Counted from the first letter of the stretch, positions 33,151-47,155 are shown. The stretch: DNA of 58,492 nt from Zygnema cylindricum (GCA_037447655.1 JBBHKE010001464.1:73980-132471), one strand, 5' to 3'. A program made the numbers and translations. The notes: generated from the letters alone by a model not told the origin.

Positions 33151-33752
33151 CAGTACAGTATGGGTATCGAACAAGCCCCCATACAAGTGTGGGACCTTCG
33201 GCACCTCGCGGCACCTCGCGCCGACATTCTGCACCTCTTGGGATCGGGTACGAGAAATAGGGTTTTGGGGTAATTTCGTAGTTTATGCTAATTTGGGAAC
33301 AGCAAAAATAGAATATTCGTTGTACAATTATATACATTAATATATGTATTCTTACAAAATATTGAAAATCGTACGCCGTCGTGAAATTTAAATATCCGTA
33401 CATGTAAGACTAATTTACGGGTCAGAACAATCCCGTTTTTTTAGCGCACGATCCTATGCGTGCGCGTCTGATTTAACTCATTTTTTGTAAAATTTTCACT
33501 TGAAAAGGTACATTTATGTACGGTCTGACATCGACCATACACCACACTATTTAGATATTATTGTAATTCGTCCTTTACGCTATTTTGTACGGTACCTTAA
33601 TTAACGTCAAGGAAAAATTAAAGTTTTGGGGTTTGGGCTGTTTTTTTAATAAAAAAAAAACAAAAACAGAAAAAATAAACCCTAAACGAGCGGTCGCGGA
33701 CGTCTTCGGCACCCCGGAGGGCCAAAAAGTTGCAAGATTCAGTACAGTACAG

Positions 33753-33964
33753 TACACCGCGAATCGCTATTAGCGTCAACAAATATTTAGTGGTAAAGAA
33801 CAATTAGTGTGATTAACGCTAATTGGGAATTTGGATATTATCAAGGAAATCAGTCACTCTAATTTGGTTTTTAGTGTTTTTTTAGTCACTCTATTTAAGA
33901 ATTAGGCTTAAAATTTCGGGGCGCCGCATTAGCGTGATTAACGCTAATAGCGATTGGCGGTGTA
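33753..33964. mobile_element. TA-flanked MITE, family A, copy 3
   Basis: Starts TACACCGCGAATCGCTATTA and ends CTAATAGCGATTGGCGGTGTA minus its first base. It abuts the TATCG-type element at 33963, sharing the terminal TA, just as copy 2 does at 18928. Confidence 0.75.
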
Positions 33965-34906
33965 GTGTTGCGTATCTGTAAGAAACTCATTGCGATAAAA
34001 CCAATACCAATAATTATCTGTTATCGAAAGGTGAGGGGTGCCGATATATAGCTACGAGACCAACAAATTCCTTATCGGCGATAAGAGGAATAAATATATA
34101 GTACGTACTATAATAGTGCTTTATAGTCTATTGTATTATATTTTCACTGTATATAGCGTGGCATGCCATGTATGACAATCTGTTCCGTACTCTGTATAAG
34201 GGAAGAACGGAAGTTCAGTGCAACGGCATAAACGGTACAACTCTACGGTATGAACCGTACAATTATCGCCAATAGTTGTCGAACAGGTGTTATCGCGATA
34301 AAAAACTGGGGGATTATCATTTTTTTATTGCGATAACACGGGTACCGATATATCGTGCCAATATATAGATTACCAGGAAAGGTCGCAAAAGTCAAAAGTT
34401 TAGATAACCGAAACCGACCGTTTTTTTAATCTTCAAAATTTGAGTGCCCGACGCCCGACCGGGTTATGTCACGCTCCAAAATTGTTAACCGTTAACCGAA
34501 ATGCGTTTAAGAAAATAAAAGTTAACCGAAACTCGATTTCTCGCGACTACCCGTGCCCGCCCGTACCCGAATAAGTACAAAAGTAATGGTACATCTCCCG
34601 TATACCTTCCACGATAAGAAGAGAACAAAGTACACTAATGTTTAATTGTACGGACAGTACACAATTTTTTTTTTTTTTTTGTTTTTTGCTTACCCGAACG
34701 TAACCGAATTTTTTTTTCTGTGAATCAACCGCTCAATTCGGCCCGGCCCCCCAAATTTGGCAACCGAATCCGTTTCGGATCCGACGCGGGCGGTCGGTTA
34801 ACTGTCGGTCACGATTTCGGTTGACCGTTTGCGACCTCTGATTCCCAGTAGGCCAAAAAAAGAGGCATATCGGTTATCGGCAAATGGCTACCAATACACA
34901 ACACTA
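33963..34906. mobile_element. TATCG-type element, copy 2, interrupted
   Basis: Starts TAGTGTTGCGTATCTG and ends CAATACACAACACTA. Subterminal words such as TTATCGCGATAA and CCGATATATCG match the style of 16958-18929. It is split by the hAT MITE at 34377-34840. Host sequence resumes at 34849 with a TATCGGTTATCGG segment. Confidence 0.65.
34377..34840. mobile_element. Non-autonomous hAT element, copy 2 (nested)
   Basis: 464 bp, GAAAGGTCGCAAAAG at the left and GTTTGCGACCTCTG at the right. It is flanked by ATTACCAG (34369-34376) and ATTCCCAG (34841-34848), a 7-of-8 target duplication. Similarity to 1466-1919 runs along the whole length. Its position inside another element gives the relative order of insertion. 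Confidence 0.87.
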
Positions 34907-37571
34907 GCTTTTGATGAACTCTTTTATTTATATGACTCAATTCAGGGGACAAAGCGCTTTTGGCGCATTTGTGTTGGACTTTTTTGTTTTTATGTTACAT
35001 TCGCTGTAAGGGAGCTACAATCGGAACATGGGAACAAAAAAGATAGTAACACAAGAGCGGATTAATAAACCAAGGAAATTACAACTGGAGCATAAACAAA
35101 AGAGTCTAACGCATAAATTAAATGCATTCGTACCTTGACGTGATCTGTTTAGTGACGGTATAATTAGAACAGAAAAGGCTGCCAACACCGCTATAAAAAG
35201 GTAGGCGGTAGCGAGGTAAAGAATGGAGTAAGCTTTATTTCAAATATTGCGATAGAAAAACCATCAAGGTACAAAAGTTGTAAAAAAAATAAAAAAATAA
35301 CATTCAATACTAAAAGCAAGAAAGACAAAGACGTGATGAATAGACAAAAGAGTCAACTCTAACTAAAACATATAGCCACCAAAGCTACTTTAATATACCT
35401 AAGATGACTACCCACAAAGAGAAGAAACCTATATTACATGACTCCAACAAACTAAAGTCCACACCCACGAATGACATGGATGTGGATTGGATTCTTCGGT
35501 GGAAGATTCCCATGGCTTTGCCTCTCATCTACCACTGTGCTTCATTGGAAGAGAGTTGCAACTTGCGCTCGTTAAAGGGAAAACGAGACAGGTTGACGGT
35601 AGAAAACAACAAGAAGGTCGGGAAGAGGACTCCCAATACCCCTGGATTCCTCCGAATACCCATGGATTCAAGTGTGTTTCCTGCACAATTGCGTAGAAAA
35701 TCATCAAAGGACTTCTCAAAGTGCAAAAAACCTGTGCTCCAAATGGGACAAACTGGTCTGCCAGGTCGTAGTGAACGTAATCTCGTTACTTAGAAGTTGT
35801 TGCGTCTCGTCCCGCCGTGGGTCCCTATCGGGCCCTCGAGGGCCCCATCACCCAAGGTGCTCTTACACAAGTTGAGGAAATCCAAGTCATAACCCAAGGA
35901 TTCGGATAATGCGACTGGGACCGAGGAGGGAGTATATGCGAAACCTCTCGTTTCACATTGTAGCCCTCTTCGAAGCCAAATGTAACAATTTCACAGCGGA
36001 ATAAATTATGTGCGACAAATTATGTGCGACAGGTTGTTCTCCCTTACGCATGCAATGAAGAAAACGAGTCTCTTCCGAATAAGTTGGCTGGTTACAAACA
36101 CAATGCGTGCGCCCAACAAGGGAAGGGTAAAGAAAGTACACCTGAAGCATAGAAACAAAAGGGAACAAAGTCCAATGCAATAGTTCAATGCATGTGCGCC
36201 TTGCCGTGACCCGTAAATGGAAGTACAAATTTTGTACATTTTTGTACTTACTAATTGCACTGATAAAAAATTACTCTTGCTGAAAGTGTTCCCTAAGTTT
36301 AATGCGCTGATTTACCATAGAATGAGTAACAAGCGAGCAAGACTTGTATAATTATGGGTACATTGCGCATATAGTATTGTGCTGTACTGTGCACACCATA
36401 CATTTGGAGTCAATCAGAAATTTCTTGCCCTTCTAGTTGTTCGAACTGAATCTGGGGCACCATTAAGACAAAATATTCATTACTGTCAATAACATACAAT
36501 AACTACTACCAACTGTTGTTTTACACTCTTATATGGGTTGCTTGACTTTTCCGTTTAGATTTAAAATGATCGACTGACTACAGTAATCCAATTATATGTA
36601 CACAATTTGCCTCCAAAATCTATATTAATTCCTGCAAAAAATAGACGACCTGTTCATCAAATTCTCTATCTTTAACTCGTGTTTCAACCCTATAGTTTTA
36701 CCATTTTTTTTCAAAACCCATGTATTTCGCACATCAAACATATTTACCCGTTACCGGTTCACATCTGTTAAAATCTGAACCTATGTTAAAATGTAAACCG
36801 AAACCCTAAAAAATAGACCAAGTTAACAACTCAGAATAGTAAACTGCATTTAATGTGGACTTTTCAAATTCCTCTCAATTCAATCCAACGATAGTTCAAG
36901 CCATGCCAAAAAAGTAAAATTCTCCAAGGCATCAAATATTTAACAAATATTTACAATAACAATTTAAATAATGAAAGAAATCTGGTTATTAGAGTAAATA
37001 AATCATGTGCATCCAGCAAAATTTCACCAGATAATTGATGAATTGTTTTACTTCTAAGTGTTTGCCAAATTAGAGAAAGGGGTTTTTCGAATGTCGTAAA
37101 GGTACAAAACTTTTTAATTCATTTGTATGTCCTCCTATACAAGCTTATACTATGCAAAATCTATGCACCTCAAAAACTAACACATGTCACACGTGTCACA
37201 TTTCCCGGACCTGACCAAATGAGCTCCACAGAATATAACCGAATTATAAAGGGTAAATAAATACACTCAAAATACACTTTCTACTCCCAAAAGTGTACAA
37301 AAACATAAGAAAATGCTTAAGACATAAAAAACGTCGACGTGTGTACCGTTTCCTACCTATCTCCAGACAGTTTTATGATGTGGGAAGTATCCGGTAGCCA
37401 TACATGAACTACCTGTAAGGAAAAAAAGTAAAGATCACCTTGCCGGAATCGGTCTTCAAGTAAATACCAACTAAGTACCTCAACTAAATACCTCAGTTGC
37501 TTCTCAACTTTCGCATGCATATACAATACATATATTGTTTTCGTTTTTGTTTCTTTATTTCTTTCACCCTT
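34907..37571. other. Intergenic, no gene seen
   Basis: AT-rich sequence without a supportable exon. A perfect 16-bp palindrome, GGGCCCTCGAGGGCCC, lies at 35830-35845 in a locally GC-rich patch. A 16-bp direct repeat of AAATTATGTGCGACA type lies at about 36003-36034. The frame at 35404-35793 shows no recognisable protein features. The right end should contain the 3' UTR of the CH-domain gene. Confidence 0.45.
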
Positions 37572-40500
37572 TTATCCTCCGAATATCAGCATTTGCCGAC
37601 CACCCGCCGGTGGTCGAACTAAACCGAGTTCTTCTAAGTTTGATTCTTTGGGCCCTTCCATAACATCTTTAAGAGCTTGCATTAACTGCTCTACCGGTCC
37701 TATATCATTTCCTTCAGATTTTGAATTTGATGATGAGTTTGATTTTAAACTTGATTTTGATTTCGATTTTGAAAGACTCTCTCTCGACAAAGAATCCCGT
37801 GATTTGCTGCTTCGAGGAAGAGGAATGAAGCCAAAAAGACGCTCTCTGGGCGACTCTTCACCGAAAATAGATAATTTTTGCTCTATATCTTTAAGTTTTG
37901 TTTTTACTTCTTGTAACTCACCCAACACTATAGCCAAGCTGTCCGGTTTGAAATGAGCTCTGACTCTACCGCCTGTATTTTGTTCTTCGTCGATACTGGC
38001 CCATTTCTCTAATTTCTCCAAATGAGTAATAAATGATTGACACTCTCCTACTAATGTCGCAACTTCCTGATTTTCCCATGTGACTTGATCAGTCCTTTTT
38101 TCTTCTGTAGCCAGACCACTAATAAATACATCTATTATCTTATCCTTCTCATTCTGATTTTCTCCAGTTTTCTCTGACACTCCTGCTAAACCTTGCGATA
38201 CTACTATTGTACATTCTGGTATCTCTGTACCTCCTAAAATTGCTCCATTTTCTGAAGGCCGAGAAGCTCCTTCAGAAATCCTTCGATTCTGTTCCTCTGG
38301 ATTCTTATTCCAATACTCGAAACTGACTCTACTGTCAGTATTGTTCAAAGAAACCCCATTACTGCTTCCCAATTTGACTAAATTCTTCGAATTCTGTCGT
38401 ACCAGAGAGCCGCTGGTTTTCCTTTCTGGCGCTGAGACAGAAGTTTCTTTCACCTGCGTTTCTTTCCCATTCTCTTTGAGAATAGTCACAGGTTTTATCT
38501 CATCAGAGCTTTTCTTCCCTTCACTAACCACAACTCCCTTCCCACTTTTTGGATTTTCCTCATCATTTACCTGACACTGTGAATCATTTTTGCCATTTTC
38601 CCCTAAATTTTTAACAGGAAACCTCTCTTTCTCTAAATCTCTAGTTTCCGTCAAAGTCTCTTTCGAAACTTTACCTGACCCTTCATTGACTTCTACTGAA
38701 GGTGGGTCCGAACTCGAGTCTCTCCCTCCACTCCCCATGAGGTTCTCCACCAGACTAGCTCCCATCTCTCTCACCCTTCCCCAATGTGTTCCCTCTTTTT
38801 CGGGCCTTCCCTCTTTTTTGGGACTCAATGGCAAACCACCTGCCCTCTTGCCTTTCACCTTTTTACTGTCTCCACCTACAGGTTGTTTTCCCTCTCTCAC
38901 GTCCTCGGGCTTCGAGGTAGAAACGGGTTCTACGCTTTTCGAAACTGAAATATGTAAAATTGGCTTTTGAGTATTTTCAGATATTTCTTTCTTTACCGAG
39001 GCTTTGGCCCTCCACTTCTCCCTATAATATGATGCCAAACGAGAGGCTTCTGTTTGGGCTTCTTCAATTATTTCTAATTCTTCATTGGGAACAGTTTCAG
39101 TATTAACAGTAGAACCTGGATTCGAGTCTCCGTTTCCTTCTTGAGTTTCCCATATATCCGGGACAGACGAATCCGTATCCTCCTTTTTGGGTTCCTCCCC
39201 GCCTTCTGTGGTTTTTTGTTCTGCGTTTTCTCCTTCCGAGGCTGGAAAAACGACTTTTGGGAATTTTGGAGAGACTTGATCACCCTCCTGCAGGCCACAC
39301 TCCATTGAAAACATTCGAAATTAAATGTTAAACGCAAATTTTGCTTCGGACATATTCTCTTCTCTTATCATGACTATGGCTAAGTCTTTCTGACTGCAAA
39401 TTGTAATCTAGATTAAGTGCCATACATATATGCATACATATATACATATATCTCTTAGAATATAGTATATGGGTGTTTAAGACACATTGATGAACCAGTT
39501 TTCATGCATTGAAAATGAGTATGGAATCATCATTAGTCAAATAATGCCACGACTTAGAAACACCTACAATCTGTAAGGAAGACATTACCTTTTAGTGTTT
39601 CATGAAGTTGAAAAGAATTTGACCAAGCGTTATTGCGATGGCACTAATTTATTCTGGTCCATTTGATTTCCTTTAAAATTCCCTGAAAAAAACATTGTAG
39701 GCAAGGCAAAATGGTACCTTTCTGCGTGTATTTTTATAAGATGACCCGAGGACAACCACACGGTCACCCCTTCTTTTCATTTGCTCCAGAGTTTCTTGAA
39801 AGTCAAAGTCCTACAGAAAAAAGCAAAAAACAATAGGAATTATAACTTTTGATTGTATTTCCAAGGTCAACCTTTTGGTGAATATGAAAATCACCACAAA
39901 TAAGACATAAATTGGATAATTTGTAAGAGGTCAACATGGACAATGTATCCCTGATAGTTATAGATTACATCAATTTGCGTAGTACACGATATCTTTGAGT
40001 TATTTATGAAACAATGACATAATGGACAATTAGGTTGTTATGTGCTCAATATTAACCACCAAAAAAAACAAAACTAGGAATATAGTCACTTACTAACTGA
40101 AAATAATCCAAGACGCCAATTTAAAAGACCAATCTATTCATTATCGCGTTTATTATTGCCTGTAATGATGTTGTCATGTTGTCAGAGACAGAACATTGAA
40201 ATCAACTGAGCGCATTTTACTATGGTCCCCAACCCAATAAAATAGAAAAACAAAAAAAAAGATGGGACTTCCGAACCATTACATCAAATTCACTGTAATG
40301 ATTACTAAAGACTCAGTTTGACACGCATATATATTTCATTTTTTTGGGAGGGTTATGTTGCCATACATCTGTAGAAGATTTGATGACCATATTCATAGAT
40401 TTATAACCTGTTTTGTTTTATGGTGAACCCCGTCCCCCGTTTGTTTGATAGGGGAATTGCATTATCGGGATTAACCCCAAAAGAAGTAAATGTCCGAATT

Positions 40501-40700
40501 TGTACCATTACTCACCTTTACCCCAAAAACTAGTTAAAATTCAAGAGTTTTACTCGTCTATGAGTCTAGGGAATCTGATGTAGAGTGGTTATGACCAAAC
40601 TGAACTGGGTCAAATAGATTCTGTTACTATCCCACGATGCAGTATTGAACTCCACGAATGTCTCTGATTGGATCTTTATAAGCATGTATCATATATATGT

Positions 40701-40768
<68 letters not shown>

Positions 40769-43700
40769 TTATAATATTTATGTTGCCATCCCAACAACAT
40801 CGCGTTATACAAAATGGATAAGGGCTCACAAAGCCCAATTACATCCCAGTGTCAACAAGATAGACGTAGATAAGTTTTAACAGAAATTCTCAGAGATGTC
40901 AAAAGTTTCAAACACATAAGACTTTCCAGCTTAGAACCTACGTTTTGCTTAACTTTAAAAAGGTTTACCTTCCAAATAAAGGTCCAAATTGGCTTGTCCT
41001 AGATGGTCCACAGACAATTTGCAATCAGGAACATAAATATTGTTCACCTTCTGACAAAAAAATGTTAAGAACCCCTGTCCCATAAATCTTAATCCCCTCT
41101 ACAAAAAAAAGTTTGATTGATTCTTACCGAAGTGTGCTCTGTTTCGACTTTAATTCCCAATTTTTTGCCTCCTCCTAACCCTTCCGGCAACTCATCCATG
41201 TCCAATAACTGCGCCATTTCCCCAAAAAAAACAAAATCTTACGACGAAAGCCAAAAATAAAAAAACAAAAAAAAAGAAAAAAGTAAAAGGAACAGAAAAC
41301 ATAAAAGAATAAGCATAGATTCTGATTTTTTTTGAGGGTTTTGCTCCCATATACACTTACCCTCATCACTGTTGAAGGAGATGGCCAATTTGGTGATATC
41401 CCTTCTTCCGGTACCTAATAAACGGGCGAAAGAAGAAATACAAAGTTGTTAGGTTTAACAACAAACTGGTTAAATATGCAGTATTATACAGTCCCGTGTT
41501 GTAAGCGAAAACAGGAAAAGCACAAGACAAAAATGAGCAAGTTAATAATGCAAATACTGAACAATCAGATTCACACAAAATAGGGGAAACATTCAGAAAT
41601 GAACAAAACCTTTTATCACATTTCATTTTATACAACTTCACGGCAGGATAGAAGTCTGACGAGTAAATTACTGTCAAAACTGAGATAACAGGTGATAACT
41701 AGGAGTTACAATTCAGTAAAAATACAATATGTAGTGTATTTAAACAAAGGTTTTCATGTCTTACCTAAATACTAAACCGCTGACAGTAACTACAACTTTC
41801 ACCATTATTAAAGTTAGTGGATTAATATTAAAGCGCTATCAGAATAAATGCCACCAATTTGTAGTGTCTTATTTTAGGCCACATATGTACATAGTGTTAT
41901 TAGGATCATTGTATGCTTTGGGGTAAGAAAAACTTGCAACTGAATTAAAGTTATGTACAGCGATAGCGATGAAAGGTGCCCTATGGACCGACTGGTGGAA
42001 TGGATGTGAAATCAATATGGCTCATGTCAAAAAAAATGGCAAAAAAATGGCCTACTAGGATGATTGTTGTTCACAAACTACATTTATACTTATATCAGTG
42101 GTCCAGCCTACTTTAAAGCAGTTAGCAAAACCCTGAAAACCTTAAAAATAAAATGTTCCATTTGAACAAGGCGTGTGGTGGACACCTTGAATTGTTAAGT
42201 TACAGTATTTCTTCAATTTTTTTTTTTTTACTTTCACACTTTCAGGGTAATTATCAAACTTTATTGCGATGGAAAGGTAAGGCTCCTATGTTAAAATCGA
42301 TCAATTCAACATGAAAATTTGAGAAACAACTTTGTGCTTTTTTTTTGTTATTATTATTATTATACTGTTCTAAGCAACAGCGATTCAAGATTTAATGAGA
42401 CCGGTTCGTTTTCACAATACAACTTCTCGGAAGATTTTCCAATTCAATTCCTTAGTTCTTTACCATTGTCAATTTCACTCGGTAGCTTAAACGGCCCAAA
42501 TAAAAGAGGGAGGCTAAAATAAAGAAAAAATGTCAAACAAACATACACACTAATTGAACCATTTGAATAAAGTATATCCTCACCTTTGGTGAAAGGGGTT
42601 TTACTGCCTCCAATAGCCCTGTGTTAAAATCATAAATCTGCAAAAGATGGAAATTAACTTGGTGAAAAATGCAGCTAATCTTGGTAAGAAAATACACACG
42701 TTTCCCAAAACAAAGAAAAACCTGAACCTAGAAAATTCAGCTCAAAGAAGAACAAAACTGAAAAACAAAATTGAAAAAAGAAGAATAAAGTCCAAATGAA
42801 TAAGAAAAAGGTTCTCACAGGTAAGTCCTTTTCTCTTGCTTTTCTTGAAAGAGCTCGAAGGCACAAATAGACTCGTTTTAAATTCTTGCCTTCAACTGCA
42901 TCTGAAGCTGTGAATAAATCCACATCTGATAATCCAAAAGCTTTGCAAACCTGGAAACAATAGACAGAAAATCAGCATTTACTGTACGGAGAAACAGACA
43001 ATTTTACATGGAAAATTGTCATTCACTTTAGAGAAACAGTAAGTGGAAAAGACAATTTTACAAGGAAAATCACCGATTATTGTAGAGAGAGTAAAGCGAA
43101 AAACCACTTTTACGCGGCAAATGTAAGGAAAACAGTAACTGGAGAAGGAATTAACATGTCAATTTACTGTAAGGGAACAGTAACTTGAAGCCAATTAAGA
43201 AAAAAAAGCCATTTAATGACTATCGCCATCTAATGACAAGAAACAGCAACTGTAGAAGACAATTGAAGGGAAAATCAACTGAAGGGAAAACAGTAATCGG
43301 AGACAACAATTTTACACGGAAATTCAAATTACTGACGAAAACAGTATCTGGAGAAGAGAGTTTCGCATGGAAAACCACAATCTACCAAAGGGAAGAACAT
43401 TATCCGGAAAAGACAAATTTACAAAAACGACTTACTGTAGAGAAACATAACCAGAAAGACCAATTTTATGAAAGTAAATCAACTTAATATTTTCTCAACA
43501 AGAATAGGGCAGGTCAAAGATCACGACTTGTCAAATAACTGAAAACAATAACAATAACATTAATAATAAAAGATCAGATCCTTTACCTCCAGAAAATTGT
43601 TTACATTGGCCCAAGCTGTCCAAGAACCACTTTTAACAGTCACAGGTTTGTCCAAACTTTTCGTACGAAGCAAATTCCATTTTCCAGGTTCCCCTTCTTC

Positions 43701-44658
43701 TTTTAATTTTTCCTCTGATTTTACCACAGAATCTAAAGATTGGCCTGTCTCTTTGTATATTTTTCTTGCTACAGAAAGCAGTAATTTTCCATCTGCCAAT
43801 AATTCAGCAAGAGGAATCTCCATACTAAGTGTCTCATTTAAAACCAGCGATAGCCAAACTCGCGTTTGTTCCTGTTTTTTTCTCAGACAAGAAATAAAAG
43901 AACAAAACGAATTTGAGGGTCAGATAAATACAACAGGTTTTTTCGGTTGTAGCACGGGTTTTAAAACAGAAAAAGTTACATTTCTTTATATCCTGACTAG
44001 AAGATTCAGAACAACTTCAAACGGTTTTTAGCATGTTGATAAAATATTGCAAGACTTCCCAGTAAACTTAAAAAAAAACTAAATTAAAAAAAAACTCTTT
44101 CCTTACCGTTCAAGATGTTTACAAAATTTTTTTATTCACTAGTATAAATAACAATTAGTCCAATCATTTTTTAGGTCAAAATAACAACTGCTACTTTCAG
44201 TATTGCTAAATCTGCAAGTCTATTAGCATTACATAGTGACAGCAGGTAGAAATGTGGAACTGAAAAATGGAAAAAAAAGTTAATAATTCGTTCGCTAAAA
44301 GTAATAAAAGTAAGGCAGAATAGTGATAAAAGTTACGCACAAAAGTGAAAAAAGTGTGATGCACATAGTACTGCAGAATAGTAAAAATATGGCGACAAAA
44401 GTGATGCACAATAGTGACAAACAATTGTGATAAAAGTGATGCACAGTATTGACAAACGTGATGCATAATGGTTATTAAAGTAATGCGAGATAGTGAACTA
44501 ATAGCGATAAAAGTAATGAGCAATAGTAGCTGTAAAGATGCCTATGGTGATAAAAGTGATACAGAAAGTGACAAAAGGAGTACCTCAAGGACATTCAAAT
44601 CAGAATCTCCGGGCTTTGCACGAGGAGGAGAAGGCATGAAAGCCCGCGGAGATGCCAT
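37572..44658 (-). CDS. Calponin-homology-domain protein with long disordered tail (9 exons, about 851 aa)
   Basis: Exons in transcript order are 44658-44584, 43871-43587, 42950-42819, 42637-42584, 41414-41361, 41208-41128, 41050-40969, 39794-39718 and 39287-37572. Phases agree. For exon 8 the acceptor at 39794 keeps frame, whereas the alternative at 39810 would not. Residues 26 to about 165 resemble a single calponin homology domain: RVWLSLVLNE, LLADGKLLLSVARKIY, WANVNNFLEVCKAFGLSDVD and LFTASDAVEGKNLKRVYLCL. Such domains bind actin or microtubules, so a cytoskeletal role is inferred. Residues 281-851 come from one 1.7-kb exon, are rich in Glu, Lys, Ser and Gly, and include a probable coiled coil (ELQEVKTKLKDIEQKL) and SKSKSKSSLKSNSSSNSKS. 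No kinesin motor follows, so it is not a KCH-type kinesin. I cannot name an orthologue. Confidence 0.82.
40703..40767. repeat. (CA)n microsatellite
   Basis: About 32 CA dinucleotides inside intron 7 of the CH-domain gene. Both Thr/His and Cys/Val open frames across it are artefacts. Confidence 0.97.
42183..42200. repeat. Solo family B-like terminus
   Basis: ACACCTTGAATTGTTAAG matches the end of the MITE copy at 32932-33150, but I see no partner end nearby. It may be a truncated copy in the CH-domain gene intron. Confidence 0.4.
42965..43470. repeat. Degenerate CAGTAACTGGAGAAGACAAT repeat
   Basis: About ten diverged 35-45 bp units combining AACAGTAACTGGA, GACAATTTTACA and GGAAAATCA, filling most of intron 2 of the CH-domain gene. 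Confidence 0.8.
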
Positions 44659-44684
44659 GAAAGGGAGAAAACGGAAGACTTTTC

Positions 44685-44995
44685 TGGAGAGAGAGAGAGA
44701 GGGTGAGAGGGATGGGGAGAGGGAAAGGAAAAGGGAAAGGGAAAGGGAGAGGGAAAGAGGGGGAGAAGAAGAGGGAGGGAGAGGGCGAGGGAGCGGGAGC
44801 GGGAGCGGGAGAGGGAGAGGGGAGCAGGAGTGGGAGAGGGCGAGGGAGAAGGGACGACTTTTTTGGAGAGGGAGAGGGAGAGAGAGTGATGAAAGGAAAC
44901 ACTCTTCTAGGAGGCCGAGACAGAGAGGGTGAGGGAGAGAGAGACAGAGAGAAAGAGGAAGAGAGAGAAAGAGAAAGCTTGCAAAAGCTTAAAAC
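44685..44995. repeat. GA tract upstream of CH-domain gene
   Basis: GAGAGGGAGAG and GGGAAAGGGA units, beginning 27 bp upstream of the CH-domain gene ATG. In the sense orientation it is a CT-rich leader or promoter-proximal stretch. Its open frames are composition artefacts. Confidence 0.9.
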
Positions 44996-46934
44996 ATGAG
45001 AGAAAGAGAGAGCGAGGAAAAGCTTGCCAAGATAAGCAAGAAATTTCTCATGCTGTGAAAGAAAAGATGCTTTCTAAAGAGTTAAAAGAGTTAAAAGAGA
45101 TAATTGATTATCTTTACAATATATCCATCCTACAAACAAAGATTTACTGTGAAGCTCTTCCTTCTCTTAACTCCTGGAAAGCTTTTTACATGTAAGCTGG
45201 CATTGAACTTCATGTATTTTTGCCTTTTCGGAACTTTTGGCAATATTTGTACGATTTGTACGTTTGTAATTTTGTACTTTTGTACTTTTGTTTCAAACCG
45301 ATATGGCTTGCTTTCTAGTCCAGAACTCCAGCCACTGTCGTATCTGAGGTCAAGCACATGTACAGTACTATCATCTTATCTTTAAATATAAACAAAAAAC
45401 AACGGTACGGATGGAGATTTTGGATTATCATTGGTCTAAAACGTACCACATACCAGACAATTGTACTGCATGGTAAAACCCATAATGGAGAGTCGCCGTA
45501 CGGCACAGCCAGAAGATTTTGAACCATTGGATAAAACATACCGCACTTTTCCCCGTATTAAACGTACGAAATGAGTAAAATTGTCGTAGTGGGCTAAGAT
45601 TTCGTATAATATGTGATTTATTTTTAGGCTTTTGAAAATAAGGTTCAGAAAGCACATCATCAGATTCAGAATTGAAGGCTGCAGTAATTAAATGGGAAGT
45701 TTTTTTTTTTTTTTTGTCACCTTTTAGAACCTAATTAGGAGGGTTAAAGGGAAGGTTAATGAAAATCGAATCGGAGGCGTTCATTTCAATCAAACCAACG
45801 GACAGAATTAACTACAATGAAATAGAGTGATGGGAAAAGTTAAGAACTTATAGAGTTATAGAATCACATTTCAACACTAAAACCTGCCAACGTCAGTCGT
45901 CGCAAAGCTGATAAATATTAAATATTAATTAATATAAGGCTGATGAATATTAACCCGACGTTTCTATTTTTGTCCTCGTAGAGCAAATTTTAGGTCGACT
46001 CTGTGGTGTGCACATCGTATTATACTCGTATTGTACGATCTTAATACTATTGAAAATTTGAAATCCTTCGTCTCACAGTAAAATGTGGTACAAATTTAGT
46101 CTATGCTTTGTACTCTAGGATGACGAGGTGGCGGCGTGGCGCCGTCACATACGTCTCACAGATTTACGGTACGAAAAAATTCAGATTTTCAAAGTTCCGA
46201 CTTCGGCGGTTAGCTAAAAGCCGTGGCACAATATCCACCGTCCATAGGAGTCTAGCGTGTGTCCTGTACGGTACTGTACTGTAGCTTCGCATTGTCCCTT
46301 TTGGCTTTTTCTGCGAAGAGCGTCGTTCAAAAGTCAAAACTCTAAACCAAAGAACAAAAGTGCGCAAACGCGTGAAAAAGCTGTATCTGGTACCCCCGTA
46401 CTGTACACAATTACAGCACTTAATGACGTATAATACGCATATAGTACAGGGCTTTCAGATATAGAGTCAGCATCTCGCAGCTCGCTTTTATCTATGGTCA
46501 AACCCCATAGGTAACTTTACACGTCCACGTATCCGGTATCCAAGATCCAATGGCAGAAATTGCGACAAGTGTCGTCGAATCTTCATGCATGAAAGATTTG
46601 GCTCTCGCGACCAGTTCTGACTCAAAAATTCAGAAAGTCCAAAAGTTCTGATTTGACTTCCGAACCAGCTTCGATTTCAAGTTCGCAACGTGGCAGATGG
46701 TCAAGCTACTTTGTACGTGCCGGAGTTTCCGCCTCAAATCTGCGTATGCCATAGCTCAGACACGTGTCGAGATTTTGTAGCCGCACAGTGTACGGCATAT
46801 CCATTTGAACTTTTGAAGGAGAACCAAAGTGGAGTGCCCATGTAACCGGAACTTTGAAGTGGTACTTCGTATTTTAGGCCTCAAATCCATTAGGCGGTCC
46901 CAGGAAACATGCGGAGACGTCTATTTGTAGTGTT

Positions 46935-47155
46935 TACACCGTGTATTGCTATTAGGGTTAATATTTTTTTCGCCAATTAAAACATCTTTTATCCGTACAC
47001 ACTTGTCCGATTTTCATTTTAAGACCGCCATTCGGAAGTTGAGAATCCTATCTTTCAATCCCGACCGTCAGATTCAAAAACCGACATGTGTGTACGGAGA
47101 AAAAATGCTTAAAGAGAAGAAAAAAACATTAACACTAATAACGATTCACGGTGTA
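46935..47155. mobile_element. TA-flanked MITE, family B, copy 3
   Basis: 221 bp, starting TACACCGTGTATTGCTATTA and ending TAATAACGATTCACGGTGTA, with the same CCGTACACACTTGTCCGAT and GTGTGTACGGAGAAAA arms as the other two copies and the same orientation as copy 1. Confidence 0.88.

Noticed and set aside
35404-35793. 129-residue frame as a gene
   Set aside because: No recognisable motif, no splice partners and competing frames on both strands.
39795-39810. Acceptor at 39810 for exon 8 of the CH-domain gene
   Set aside because: With exon 7 ending in phase 1 it would create an immediate stop; the acceptor leading to 39794 keeps the frame.
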